From Dichetophora obliterata (taxonomy: Eukaryota; Arthropoda; Insecta; Diptera; Sciomyzidae): a stretch of DNA of 64,000 nucleotides. Position numbers and translations under genes: made by a program. The stretch lies in the NCBI GenBank assembly GCA_963920525.1, contig OY986438.1, forward strand, positions 78,706,560-78,770,559. Reading direction: 5' to 3'. Positions 24,122-36,384 of this stretch are shown piece by piece; positions within the stretch are counted from its first letter, which is position 1; each line of letters begins with the position of its first letter. The notes below the pieces were generated by a model. The model searched no databases. It was not told the origin of the DNA and saw only the letters and a program-made list of their open reading frames with translations.

Positions 24122-26026
24122 TTTAACAATCAGCTGTTCAGTTGAGTACGTCACAATATTTAATTTCTTTGAGAAACGTATTGCGATCGGTTGTGTTTCA
24201 TTTAATTCTGTATTTATCGAAGTATATTTGCAAGTTTTTAACTTGAAATTAAAAAAAATGAAGTGTGCAGTTGCTAATTGCGCTAACAGTAGCAAAAAAT
24301 CGGCATCAGAATGCAGCTTGTTTACTTTTCCAGTGAACCTAGAGCTGAGGAAAAAGTGGATTAAATTTTGCCGGCAAAGCAAGGATTTCAGCTTTAAAAC
24401 TTGCTATATTTGCATGGACCACTTTGCAAGAGAAGATTTTGAAAACAGAGTGAAGTTCGAATTGAGTAAGATAGTTATTTGTTACGCTTATTGTGCTTAT
24501 ATTAATGAAAAAGTGTTTACATTTCTTAGGATTTGCAAAAAAAAGGATGCTTAAAGTAGGTGTCGTGCCATCAATTTATAAGCCAGGTGATGAAAATCCG
24601 GAGCGTTCCAAAAGAGTTCAGCGTCGTCGACAGAAAAAAATCGTTTCTGAACTTCTTCGGCAAAGAGATGCTTCTGTATTACAAAAAGGTAATGGTTGTT
24701 AACTATAGTTCAAGATGATATTTAGCTAAATTCAAATTTCAGTTGAATTTATTTTTGATGAAGCGATCGAGGATGCTGGAAAAGAGACTGACCTTCCACA
24801 GGCATTCGAGGGAAATGAGGAGAATTGTGCTCTTGAAGCCAACAGACTTTCTAATGCGTCAGCATTACACGTCCGTCTTGCAAATCGGTCCATGTCAGTA
24901 GAAGAAATCGAAAATTTGCAAGCAAAACTGTAAGTTTAGTTTTCATAAATTTGTAAATTTAAAACTTATGCGTGTATGTATGCAGAGAAACGCTACAAAA
25001 AGAAAAAACATATCGCCAAAAAGAAAACGCAAAACTTCGAAGTGAAGTCACGGCACTGAAACGCAGTCATTGCTCGAAGAAGAAGAATGCTTTCAACATG
25101 GATGTGATGAAAAAGCGTGCATGGAGAGCTGCTTGCAAAAAAATGGAGGAAAAATTAGAAGGGATTTTTACAAAAGGCCAGATAGAGAAGTTGAAGAAAG
25201 GCGTTAAAAGACCAACTTGGAGCGAGAAAGATATAGCCCAATCAATTACCCTGTACGCAGCTGATGCGAAATCTTACAAGTTAATGTATAAAAAGGGCTT
25301 CCCGCTTCCTGGAGTCCGAACATTACAGACATGGTCGCAAAAAATTGATGTTTCCAGAGGGTTATTACAGCCAGTACTAAAATTAATGGCAGCATGTACG
25401 CACATGACTGAAAGACAAAAGCTATCTGTCTTGTGCTTCGATGAGATGAAAGTAAGAAAGACGTACTGCTATGACGCTTCATCTGACTCGACGCTAGCTT
25501 CAGCCAGTTATGTTCAATTATTGATGCTAAGAGGTATATACAAACTTTTATAAAAATTATTACAACTAGCAATCTATGTATATATATGTATGTATATTTT
25601 TCCTTTTAGGCTTAATGTGCAAATGGAAGCAGCCAATTTTTTATGATTTTTTATGATATGACTGCAGGATGACGAATGACATTTTGCAGAACATTTTGCA
25701 AACGACAAAAAAATGTGGATACGGTGTTGTAGCTATTGCATGTGATCTCGGAGGTAGCAATAGATCACTGTTTAATGAGTTAGGTGTACATGAAGACCAG
25801 CCATCGTAATTAATATGTTTGAATTTTTTTATTGATACGTATTAAACCAAGTTATTCTTGCAGGTTTCTTTTCGATGAAGAAATTTTTGTATTCGCTGAC
25901 GTTCCGCATTTAATAAAATTATTAAGAAACCATTTCCTAGATCAAGGATTCATCATTGACGGAAAAGTGGTCAAAAAGGACATAATATTAGAGCTGATGG
26001 CATGCACCTCTAAAGACCCAGTTATA

Positions 26027-26468
26027 ATAGACGTAACATAATGTGGTCTTATGTCAATTGAGCAGTGTGTTCTTTCACTTATTGTTTCAAACAATACTTT
26101 CTTATACAAGTGATTATAATAAACGTAACGTAATGTAACGGAACGTAAAGATCCGTTGGATTTCGATTTCTACGTTACTTTACATTACGTCTGTTCAAAG
26201 AACTAAACATTGAGGTTAGATTCGATTATTGCACTATTTTATGTTGTTGAACTACGCTTTTTGTTGCGATTTCGTTATTAATGTGATAGTTCTATATATC
26301 CACAGCTATGGATGTCGAAGTTTTAATTGAACTTGTACGGGAACGTGCAATTATTTACGACAAAAAACTGCCTGGCTACTGCCTATTATAATTGCTACAA
26401 CGTTTTCTTACATAACGTCCCGTCCCAATGACAGTTGACAACATTTCGTTACATTACATTACGTCTAT
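26027..26468 (+). mobile_element. Small inverted-repeat element carrying a MADF fragment
   Basis: ATAGACGTAACATAATGT at the left and ACATTACATTACGTCTAT at the right form inverted ends, with TATA on each side. Related AACGTAACGTAATG and TTTACATTACGTC motifs lie inside. At about 26309-26385 the + strand reads MDVEVLIELVRERAIIYDKK followed by LPGY, the first helix of a MADF domain (a Myb/SANT-like DNA-binding domain), after which the frame ends. The element interrupts exon 6 of the P-type transposase. A MADF gene is the usual partner of some animal PIF/Harbinger transposases, so this is probably a deletion derivative of such an element. Confidence 0.6.
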
Positions 26469-27390
26469 TATAATTCTATCTTAAAGATCTTAGCATCACG
26501 CATAAGATTACCACAAGCCATCAAAAAGGTAATATTTCTAGACGTATTAGCAAGCATATATCTGTGTAATAATCTCTTTTACTTATCAGACAAATGATTG
26601 GCTCGACGTTATGAACGTCAAAGTGCCTCATGCTGATTCTAGGGCGAGGCGTCACGTTTACGGACTTGCAGCCGATATTCAAAATAAAATATTGGACGAA
26701 ATGTCAGAACTGATGGCAAATATCAGAGTCGTTGGAAGGAATGGACTATTACCCTTTCAAAAAGGTATATCAAAGTGTTAATTACGCTTCAAATTTGGAA
26801 TAAGATGTAGTTGCATAATCTTGTTTTTAATTTTAGGAATTATACAGTCAAATAAGGCCGTCAAAATGTTGCTTGCTAGCCTTCAAAGACGATTCGATGT
26901 CAAGTACATTCTGACGTATCATTTAAACCAGGATGTTCTAGAAAATTTCTTTGGAGTTATTCGCGCTAAAGGTGGGTTGCACGATCACCCCGACCTACAG
27001 GAGTTCAAATATCGGCTTAGATCGCATATTCTTGGGCGCATTGAGGGGGCCATTTCTACTGGTGGTAATGTCGAGGTTGATGATACCCTTGACTTAGAAG
27101 TGTCTCAGCCTTCTCTTACAGGTATTTCCAACTTTCTAATTTTAATACAATGTATTTAAACAGTAATGCAACTTTTTCTATAGCCTAGTACTCTGTTCGT
27201 TTACGTGAAATTTCGCTGGCAACATCTATTTATTTGTTGCGTGAAAATTTTGAAAGATACTATTTTGTTGCGAACAAACGGTTGACGTTCTACTCAAAAA
27301 TTTTGACACAAAAGATATAAAAAGCAGAAAATCACGAAGTTCTTTGATTTTTATATTTTTTTAACATATTAATATAAAAACCGTTCCAGA

Positions 27391-29285
27391 ATGGATATGC
27401 ACGCGGATTATGTTGTTTTTTTTGCAGCTGCACAAATCGTGAATTTATTGCTGCAAGCTGCAGAGATTTGCGAGCGTCCACACCGAGAGCAGGTGCACCC
27501 ATATTTGCAGCAACGTAAGTTAAAAGGACGATTCGCAAAGGATGTAAGTGATTGTTTGGAATTATTTATAATTTATGTAATACATATATTGAATATTTAG
27601 TTCGAAGATTTGGTGCAGTGCAACAAAAGATTCAAGGAAAACTTTCATATGGACTACGAAAGTTTCCAACGAATTTTAAATCTCGTTGAAGTCTCACTGC
27701 AGCCAAAGAGAAAGACACACCCACAGGATGCAATTTCACCCAAAGAAAAATTGGCTATTGTTTTAGAGTAAGTGAAACAATAGTAATGTCTTTCTGAAAT
27801 GCAGTTAGTAAGTAGGAATCAAGCAGTTTATTTCGTTTTGGAGTCAGACGATCTTCTGAAGTTGAGAGGTGTTCGGTATTTGATTGATCTTAGACAAGTT
27901 GTCGTCTGTCGACACTTTATTGTGCCGTACTAAAATAGTGCCGAATGTACAAGAAGTCGAATGATTAGTGCTCAAAATGGATAAATTTTTTTGACGAGGA
28001 CTAATTATTTACAGTACTTGAGGCAAATGACTTTTAGCTTAAATGGCCTTTTTTGTAAAAATGGCCTTTTTTGTAAAAATTTGTATTTGGAGTTAAATAA
28101 GCTAATAGTGTATAAATTAATGGCCACTCTGAAGCAGTTTAAAATTTAAATGATTCCAAAGTTGGAAAAAATGGCTTACAAACTTGCTGTTCAGTCTACC
28201 AACAAAACTAAGATTTATGGGTATTTAAAGAAAGCAAATACAAGTATACTCAACGAAATACCAAATAATCCATGCATATCTATAGAAGATATAACTCTTT
28301 TTGAACTAAGAAAAAGTATTAGATTGTGAATTTTTTGTTTCTTTTGCACCAACTTTTTGGTGAAAATAACGGCAAACAGAAAGTCGTATAGTTTCAAAAG
28401 GTATGCACGGATTTATTTACGGGTGATATCTCGTTGAATAAAATAACCTTCCTTTTGATACGTAAAGAAAGCGTAAAGCCTGCGTAGAAGCAAACCACTA
28501 GTTTTTCATATATACTTTTCTGACTTTGGACCTCTTTAACTCCTAAATCTGTTGAGAGCGGCCATTAATTTTCGAAAAATTTTAATTTTATAAACGGCAT
28601 ATTTTTTACCAACAGATATTTTGCGTGCGGAACATTACAACGATATATATCATCAGTTTACAGCATTAGTAAACAACACTTTGGAAAAATATTAACCGAA
28701 GTTTGCGATGCCATAGTCAGTGGACTGTTAAATGGCAATTTGCAATTTCCTAACGATTCTGGAAATTATGAAAATATTTTTCCTTGTGTTTTCGTCGGCG
28801 ATGATGCGTTTCCACTGCATCCTCGAATAATGAAGCCATATACTCCAGCGAAGAACAAAAAGCTCGAAGATTCTCAACAAATTTTTAATTACAGGCTTAG
28901 CCGAGCACGTAGATGCATTGAAAATGCTTTCGGAATACTGTGCTCTAAATTTTATTGTCTCTCCAAAAAATTATATTGTGCTCCTGAAAGGGCTCGAAAA
29001 ATAATTATTGCGTGCTGCTATTTGCACAATTTTATAATTCGTACTAAAAAAGAACAATATTGTCCTCCGAACTATGCCGATAGTTATAATGAATTTGGAG
29101 AAGTTATAAGAGGAGATCTTCACAGCAATCTTCCACCAGACTCTTTGTTTAACTCGGATATTCATCCAGTCCAAGCTGGCAGACACTCGAATTCGGCTAA
29201 GGACATAAGAGAAAAATTTAAAGTGTATTTTAATTCAGATGCAGGGTCCATCCCCTGGCAACGAAAAGCTGCATTTTTGGAATAA
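27391..29285 (+). pseudogene. PIF/Harbinger transposase with catalytic core deleted
   Basis: Exons read 27391-27543, 27601-27767 and 28616-29285. Domains in order: an N-terminal region (FEDLVQCNKRFKENFHMDY), a helix-turn-helix (SVYSISKQHFGKILTEVCDA), then PCVFVGDDAFPLHPRIMKPY, FNYRLSRARRCIENAFGIL (the last catalytic acidic residue is the Glu in IENAF) and IIIACCYLHNFI. Between NGNLQFPNDSGN and IFPCVFVGDD the family normally has about 100 residues holding the first two catalytic Asp residues (GxxDGxH and the VHDSRxF-type box). Here they are absent, although the frame is kept. The protein would therefore be a catalytically dead DNA-binding derivative. The 848-bp intron at 27768-28615 holds a 19-bp tandem repeat near 28040-28080 and no gene. 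The start at 27391 is the first ATG in frame. Confidence 0.85.
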
Positions 29286-29376
29286 TTTCTTTGACCAAAA
29301 TCTGCATACATACATAATGTAAATTTAATTAATGTTCTACAAAAGGTAAAATGTTTTTATAAAAGTTTACTAATTT

Positions 29377-32300
29377 GTTGACTTTATATGATTTAAATAC
29401 AAATTCTAAATGTTTGATAGTTTAAATCATACTTGATTTTAAATACAAATTCTAGTTGTTTGACAGTTTAAAATCGTTTATCGAGCTTAAGGTCAAAGTT
29501 AGAAACAATTAATTGTTCTAACGAATTTTTCTAAAGAAACAACAACAACAACAAAGTTTTTTCAATATGAAAGGAAAAAAACCACTAGCAAATTGATTTT
29601 ATTGTACAATTTCTGCGTGCTAAACGCGTCATCAGAAATCTTTGTGATTGCCCGTGCAAGCGCGTAGACGCACTGCACCATCGGGGCGATGAGATTTTGA
29701 AGCTTCAATTTCTCATTTTTTCCTTAATTTCATAATGCCACATTTGTTGTTGTATTTCTGTTTTACTTTAGTTTCTATGCCTATATTATATGTAGTCCAA
29801 CAGCCTGCTGGAATTCTGCACTAACAAAGCATGTTTACTGAAGTTGTTTTTAGAATTTTTGCTGATTTTGTTTTTCAGCTGTTTCCGTTTGGTCGAGCTC
29901 TACCATTTGATTAAAGTTTTTTCCTAAATGACCTCTATGTTTATTATGTTGACTTTATATGATTTAAATACAAATTCTAAATGTTTGATAGTTTAAATCA
30001 TACTTGATTTTAAATACAAATTCTAGTTGTTTGACAGTTTAAAATCGTTTATCGAGCTTAAGGTCAAAGTTAGAAACAATTAATTGTTCTAACGAATTTT
30101 TCTAAAGAAACAACAACAACAACAAAGTTTTTTCAATATGAAAGGAAAAAAACCACTAGCAAATTGATTTTATTGTACAATTTCTGCGTGCTAAACGCGT
30201 CATCAGAAATCTTTGTGATTGCCCGTGCAAGCGCGTAGACGCACTGCACCATCGGGGCGATGAGATTTTGAAGCTTCAATTTCTCATTTTTTCCTTAATT
30301 TCATAATGCCACATTTGTTGTTGTATTTCTGTTTTACTTTAGTTTCTATGCCTATATTATATGTAGTCCAACAGCCTGCTGGAATTCTGCACTAACAAAG
30401 CATGTTTACTGAAGTTGTTTTTAGAATTTTTGCTGATTTTGTTTTTCAGCTGTTTCCGTTTGGTCGAGCTCTACCATTTGATTAAAGTTTTTTCCTAAAT
30501 GACCTCTATGTTTATTATGTTGACTTTATATGATTTAAATACAAATTCTAAATGTTTGATAGTTTAAATCATACTTGATTTTAAATACAAATTCTAGTTG
30601 TTTGACAGTTTAAAATCGTTTATCGAGCTTAAGGTCAAAGTTAGAAACAATTAATTGTTCTAACGAATTTTTCTAAAGAAACAACAACAACAACAAAGTT
30701 TTTTCAATATGAAAGGAAAAAAACCACTAGCAAATTGATTTTATTGTACAATTTCTGCGTGCTAAACGCGTCATCAGAAATCTTTGTGATTGCCCGTGCA
30801 AGCGCGTAGACGCACTGCACCATCGGGGCGATGAGATTTTGAAGCTTCAATTTCTCATTTTTTCCTTAATTTCATAATGCCACATTTGTTGTTGTATTTC
30901 TGTTTTACTTTAGTTTCTATGCCTATATTATATGTAGTCCAACAGCCTGCTGGAATTCTGCACTAACAAAGCATGTTTACTGAAGTTGTTTTTAGAATTT
31001 TTGCTGATTTTGTTTTTCAGCTGTTTCCGTTTGGTCGAGCTCTACCATTTGATTAAAGTTTTTTCCTAAATGACCTCTATGTTTATTATGTTGACTTTAT
31101 ATGATTTAAATACAAATTCTAAATGTTTGATAGTTTAAATCATACTTGATTTTAAATACAAATTCTAGTTGTTTGACAGTTTAAAATCGTTTATCGAGCT
31201 TAAGGTCAAAGTTAGAAACAATTAATTGTTCTAACGAATTTTTCTAAAGAAACAACAACAACAACAAAGTTTTTTCAATATGAAAGGAAAAAAACCACTA
31301 GCAAATTGATTTTATTGTACAATTTCTGCGTGCTAAACGCGTCATCAGAAATCTTTGTGATTGCCCGTGCAAGCGCGTAGACGCACTGCACCATCGGGGC
31401 GATGAGATTTTGAAGCTTCAATTTCTCATTTTTTCCTTAATTTCATAATGCCACATTTGTTGTTGTATTTCTGTTTTACTTTAGTTTCTATGCCTATATT
31501 ATATGTAGTCCAACAGCCTGCTGGAATTCTGCACTAACAAAGCATGTTTACTGAAGTTGTTTTTAGAATTTTTGCTGATTTTGTTTTTCAGCTGTTTCCG
31601 TTTGGTCGAGCTCTACCATTTGATTAAAGTTTTTTCCTAAATGACCTCTATGTTTATTATGTTGACTTTATATGATTTAAATACAAATTCTAAATGTTTG
31701 ATAGTTTAAATCATACTTGATTTTAAATACAAATTCTAGTTGTTTGACAGTTTAAAATCGTTTATCGAGCTTAAGGTCAAAGTTAGAAACAATTAATTGT
31801 TCTAACGAATTTTTCTAAAGAAACAACAACAACAACAAAGTTTTTTCAATATGAAAGGAAAAAAACCACTAGCAAATTGATTTTATTGTACAATTTCTGC
31901 GTGCTAAACGCGTCATCAGAAATCTTTGTGATTGCCCGTGCAAGCGCGTAGACGCACTGCACCATCGGGGCGATGAGATTTTGAAGCTTCAATTTCTCAT
32001 TTTTTCCTTAATTTCATAATGCCACATTTGTTGTTGTATTTCTGTTTTACTTTAGTTTCTATGCCTATATTATATGTAGTCCAACAGCCTGCTGGAATTC
32101 TGCACTAACAAAGCATGTTTACTGAAGTTGTTTTTAGAATTTTTGCTGATTTTGTTTTTCAGCTGTTTCCGTTTGGTCGAGCTCTACCATTTGATTAAAG
32201 TTTTTTCCTAAATGACCTCTATGTTTATTATGTTGACTTTATATGATTTAAATACAAATTCTAAATGTTTGATAGTTTAAATCATACTTGATTTTAAATA

Positions 32301-35300
32301 CAAATTCTAGTTGTTTGACAGTTTAAAATCGTTTATCGAGCTTAAGGTCAAAGTTAGAAACAATTAATTGTTCTAACGAATTTTTCTAAAGAAACAACAA
32401 CAACAACAAAGTTTTTTCAATATGAAAGGAAAAAAACCACTAGCAAATTGATTTTATTGTACAATTTCTGCGTGCTAAACGCGTCATCAGAAATCTTTGT
32501 GATTGCCCGTGCAAGCGCGTAGACGCACTGCACCATCGGGGCGATGAGATTTTGAAGCTTCAATTTCTCATTTTTTCCTTAATTTCATAATGCCACATTT
32601 GTTGTTGTATTTCTGTTTTACTTTAGTTTCTGCAACAACAAATGTGGCATTATGAAATTAAGGAAAAAATGAGAAATTGAAGCTTCAAAATCTCATCGCC
32701 CCGATGGTGCAGTGCGTCTACGCGCTTGCACGGGCAATCACAAAGATTTCTGATGACGCGTTTAGCACGCAGAAATTGTACAATAAAATCAATTTGCTAG
32801 TGGTTTTTTTCCTTTCATATTGAAAAAACTTTGTTGTTGTTGTTGTTTCTTTAGAAAAATTCGTTAGAACAATTAATTGTTTCTAACTTTGACCTTAAGC
32901 TCGATAAACGATTTTAAACTGTCAAACAACTAGAATTTGTATTTAAAATCAAGTATGATTTAAACTATCAAACATTTAGAATTTGTATTTAAATCATATA
33001 AAGTCAACATAATAAACATAGAGGTCATTTAGGAAAAAACTTTAATCAAATGGTAGAGCTCGACCAAACGGAAACAGCTGAAAAACAAAATCAGCAAAAA
33101 TTCTAAAAACAACTTCAGTAAACATGCTTTGTTAGTGCAGAATTCCAGCAGGCTGTTGGACTACATATAATATAGGCATAGAAACTAAAGTAAAACAGAA
33201 ATACAACAACAAATGTGGCATTATGAAATTAAGGAAAAAATGAGAAATTGAAGCTTCAAAATCTCATCGCCCCGATGGTGCAGTGCGTCTACGCGCTTGC
33301 ACGGGCAATCACAAAGATTTCTGATGACGCGTTTAGCACGCAGAAATTGTACAATAAAATCAATTTGCTAGTGGTTTTTTTCCTTTCATATTGAAAAAAC
33401 TTTGTTGTTGTTGTTGTTTCTTTAGAAAAATTCGTTAGAACAATTAATTGTTTCTAACTTTGACCTTAAGCTCGATAAACGATTTTAAACTGTCAAACAA
33501 CTAGAATTTGTATTTAAAATCAAGTATGATTTAAACTATCAAACATTTAGAATTTGTATTTAAATCATATAAAGTCAACATAATAAACATAGAGGTCATT
33601 TAGGAAAAAACTTTAATCAAATGGTAGAGCTCGACCAAACGGAAACAGCTGAAAAACAAAATCAGCAAAAATTCTAAAAACAACTTCAGTAAACATGCTT
33701 TGTTAGTGCAGAATTCCAGCAGGCTGTTGGACTACATATAATATAGGCATAGAAACTAAAGTAAAACAGAAATACAACAACAAATGTGGCATTATGAAAT
33801 TAAGGAAAAAATGAGAAATTGAAGCTTCAAAATCTCATCGCCCCGATGGTGCAGTGCGTCTACGCGCTTGCACGGGCAATCACAAAGATTTCTGATGACG
33901 CGTTTAGCACGCAGAAATTGTACAATAAAATCAATTTGCTAGTGGTTTTTTTTCCTTTCATATTGAAAAAACTTTGTTGTTGTTGTTGTTTCTTTAGAAA
34001 AATTCGTTAGAACAATTAATTGTTTCTAACTTTGACCTTAAGCTCGATAAACGATTTTAAACTGTCAAACAACTAGAATTTGTATTTAAAATCAAGTATG
34101 ATTTAAACTATCAAACATTTAGAATTTGTATTTAAATCATATAAAGTCAACATAATAAACATAGAGGTCATTTAGGAAAAAACTTTAATCAAATGGTAGA
34201 GCTCGACCAAACGGAAACAGCTGAAAAACAAAATCAGCAAAAATTCTAAAAACAACTTCAGTAAACATGCTTTGTTAGTGCAGAATTCCAGCAGGCTGTT
34301 GGACTACATATAATATAGGCATAGAAACTAAAGTAAAACAGAAATACAACAACAAATGTGGCATTATGAAATTAAGGAAAAAATGAGAAATTGAAGCTTC
34401 AAAATCTCATCGCCCCGATGGTGCAGTGCGTCTACGCGCTTGCACGGGCAATCACAAAGATTTCTGATGACGCGTTTAGCACGCAGAAATTGTACAATAA
34501 AATCAATTTGCTAGTGGTTTTTTTCCTTTCATATTGAAAAAACTTTGTTGTTGTTGTTGTTTCTTTAGAAAAATTCGTTAGAACAATTAATTGTTTCTAA
34601 CTTTGACCTTAAGCTCGATAAACGATTTTAAACTGTCAAACAACTAGAATTTGTATTTAAAATCAAGTATGATTTAAACTATCAAACATTTAGAATTTGT
34701 ATTTAAATCATATAAAGTCAACATAATAAACATAGAGGTCATTTAGGAAAAAACTTTAATCAAATGGTAGAGCTCGACCAAACGGAAACAGCTGAAAAAC
34801 AAAATCAGCAAAAATTCTAAAAACAACTTCAGTAAACATGCTTTGTTAGTGCAGAATTCCAGCAGGCTGTTGGACTACATATAATATAGGCATAGAAACT
34901 AAAGTAAAACAGAAATACAACAACAAATGTGGCATTATGAAATTAAGGAAAAAATGAGAAATTGAAGCTTCAAAATCTCATCGCCCCGATGGTGCAGTGC
35001 GTCTACGCGCTTGCACGGGCAATCACAAAGATTTCTGATGACGCGTTTAGCACGCAGAAATTGTACAATAAAATCAATTTGCTAGTGGTTTTTTTCCTTT
35101 CATATTGAAAAAACTTTGTTGTTGTTGTTGTTTCTTTAGAAAAATTCGTTAGAACAATTAATTGTTTCTAACTTTGACCTTAAGCTCGATAAACGATTTT
35201 AAACTGTCAAACAACTAGAATTTGTATTTAAAATCAAGTATGATTTAAACTATCAAACATTTAGAATTTGTATTTAAATCATATAAAGTCAACATAATAA

Positions 35301-35900
35301 ACATAGAGGTCATTTAGGAAAAAACTTTAATCAAATGGTAGAGCTCGACCAAACGGAAACAGCTGAAAAACAAAATCAGCAAAAATTCTAAAAACAACTT
35401 CAGTAAACATGCTTTGTTAGTGCAGAATTCCAGCAGGCTGTTGGACTACATATAATATAGGCATAGAAACTAAAGTAAAACAGAAATACAACAACAAATG
35501 TGGCATTATGAAATTAAGGAAAAAATGAGAAATTGAAGCTTCAAAATCTCATCGCCCCGATGGTGCAGTGCGTCTACGCGCTTGCACGGGCAATCACAAA
35601 GATTTCTGATGACGCGTTTAGCACGCAGAAATTGTACAATAAAATCAATTTGCTAGTGGTTTTTTTTCCTTTCATATTGAAAAAACTTTGTTGTTGTTGT
35701 TGTTTCTTTAGAAAAATTCGTTAGAACAATTAATTGTTTCTAACTTTGACCTTAAGCTCGATAAACGATTTTAAACTGTCAAACAACTAGAATTTGTATT
35801 TAAAATCAAGTATGATTTAAACTATCAAACATTTAGAATTTGTATTTAAATCATATAAAGTCAACATAATAAACATAGAGGTCATTTAGGAAAAAACTTT
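29377..35900. repeat. Fold-back array of a 571-bp tandem repeat in two inverted arms
   Basis: The left arm (29377-32607) is 5.7 tandem copies of a 571-bp unit; the unit start TTGACTTTATATG recurs at 29378, 29949, 30520, 31091, 31662 and 32233. After a 25-nt loop (32608-32632), CAACAACAAATGTGG starts the right arm (32633-35900), which is the same array in reverse complement. Arms are almost identical; two right-arm units (near 33951 and 35660) have one extra T in a T-run, which opens spurious 63-codon frames. The 13-mer AGTTTACTAATTT lies on both outer sides (29364-29376 and 35901-35913), as a target duplication would. The right arm reaches about 38 bp further out than the left. No coding frame is conserved in the unit. 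This architecture is that of Foldback elements; an assembly or sequencing palindrome is the alternative. Confidence 0.95.
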
Positions 35901-36384
35901 AGTTTACTAATTTTTCATTATTTTATCTTTAATAATTACTGCAGATAACCAAATGAAAACAGAAGAATTGTATAATGATCTAACAGTGACGCTGTTCTGT
36001 AGTGCGCAAATCCACAATACTACCTCAGGTGACTGCGATAAAGCAAGTGCAGTCACCGAAAACACACATACTATCTACAAATGACTCTGTCAAAGCTGCT
36101 TCTAAGCTCTGACATTCAAAAATCAGAAAACGATTTTTATATCTGCAATTGTTATTATTAAATTTTATCTGAAAAATATAAATTATCATACATTGTTTTG
36201 GAGTTTATGAGATCTTTTGCAATTTTAATGACGTTGCTGTGTAGTAGAGGTAGGCTTGATTTTTCTTACTTTTTGACTTGGAGTGAGTTAAAACAACATT
36301 AAAAACTTCTTTTAATTCATAGTTGTATATTTCTTATTGAAATAATTTTGTTCTTCTTTTTTATAAGGTGAAAATATTTGATAT

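Noticed and set aside
33819..35724. 63-codon open frames in right-arm repeat units (33819-34010, 35533-35724)
   Set aside because: They appear only in the two units with an extra T and are absent from the other copies, so they are by-products of the array.
29377..35900. CRISPR-like or bacterial repeat array
   Set aside because: Units are 571 bp with no short repeat/spacer alternation, in a clearly eukaryotic context.
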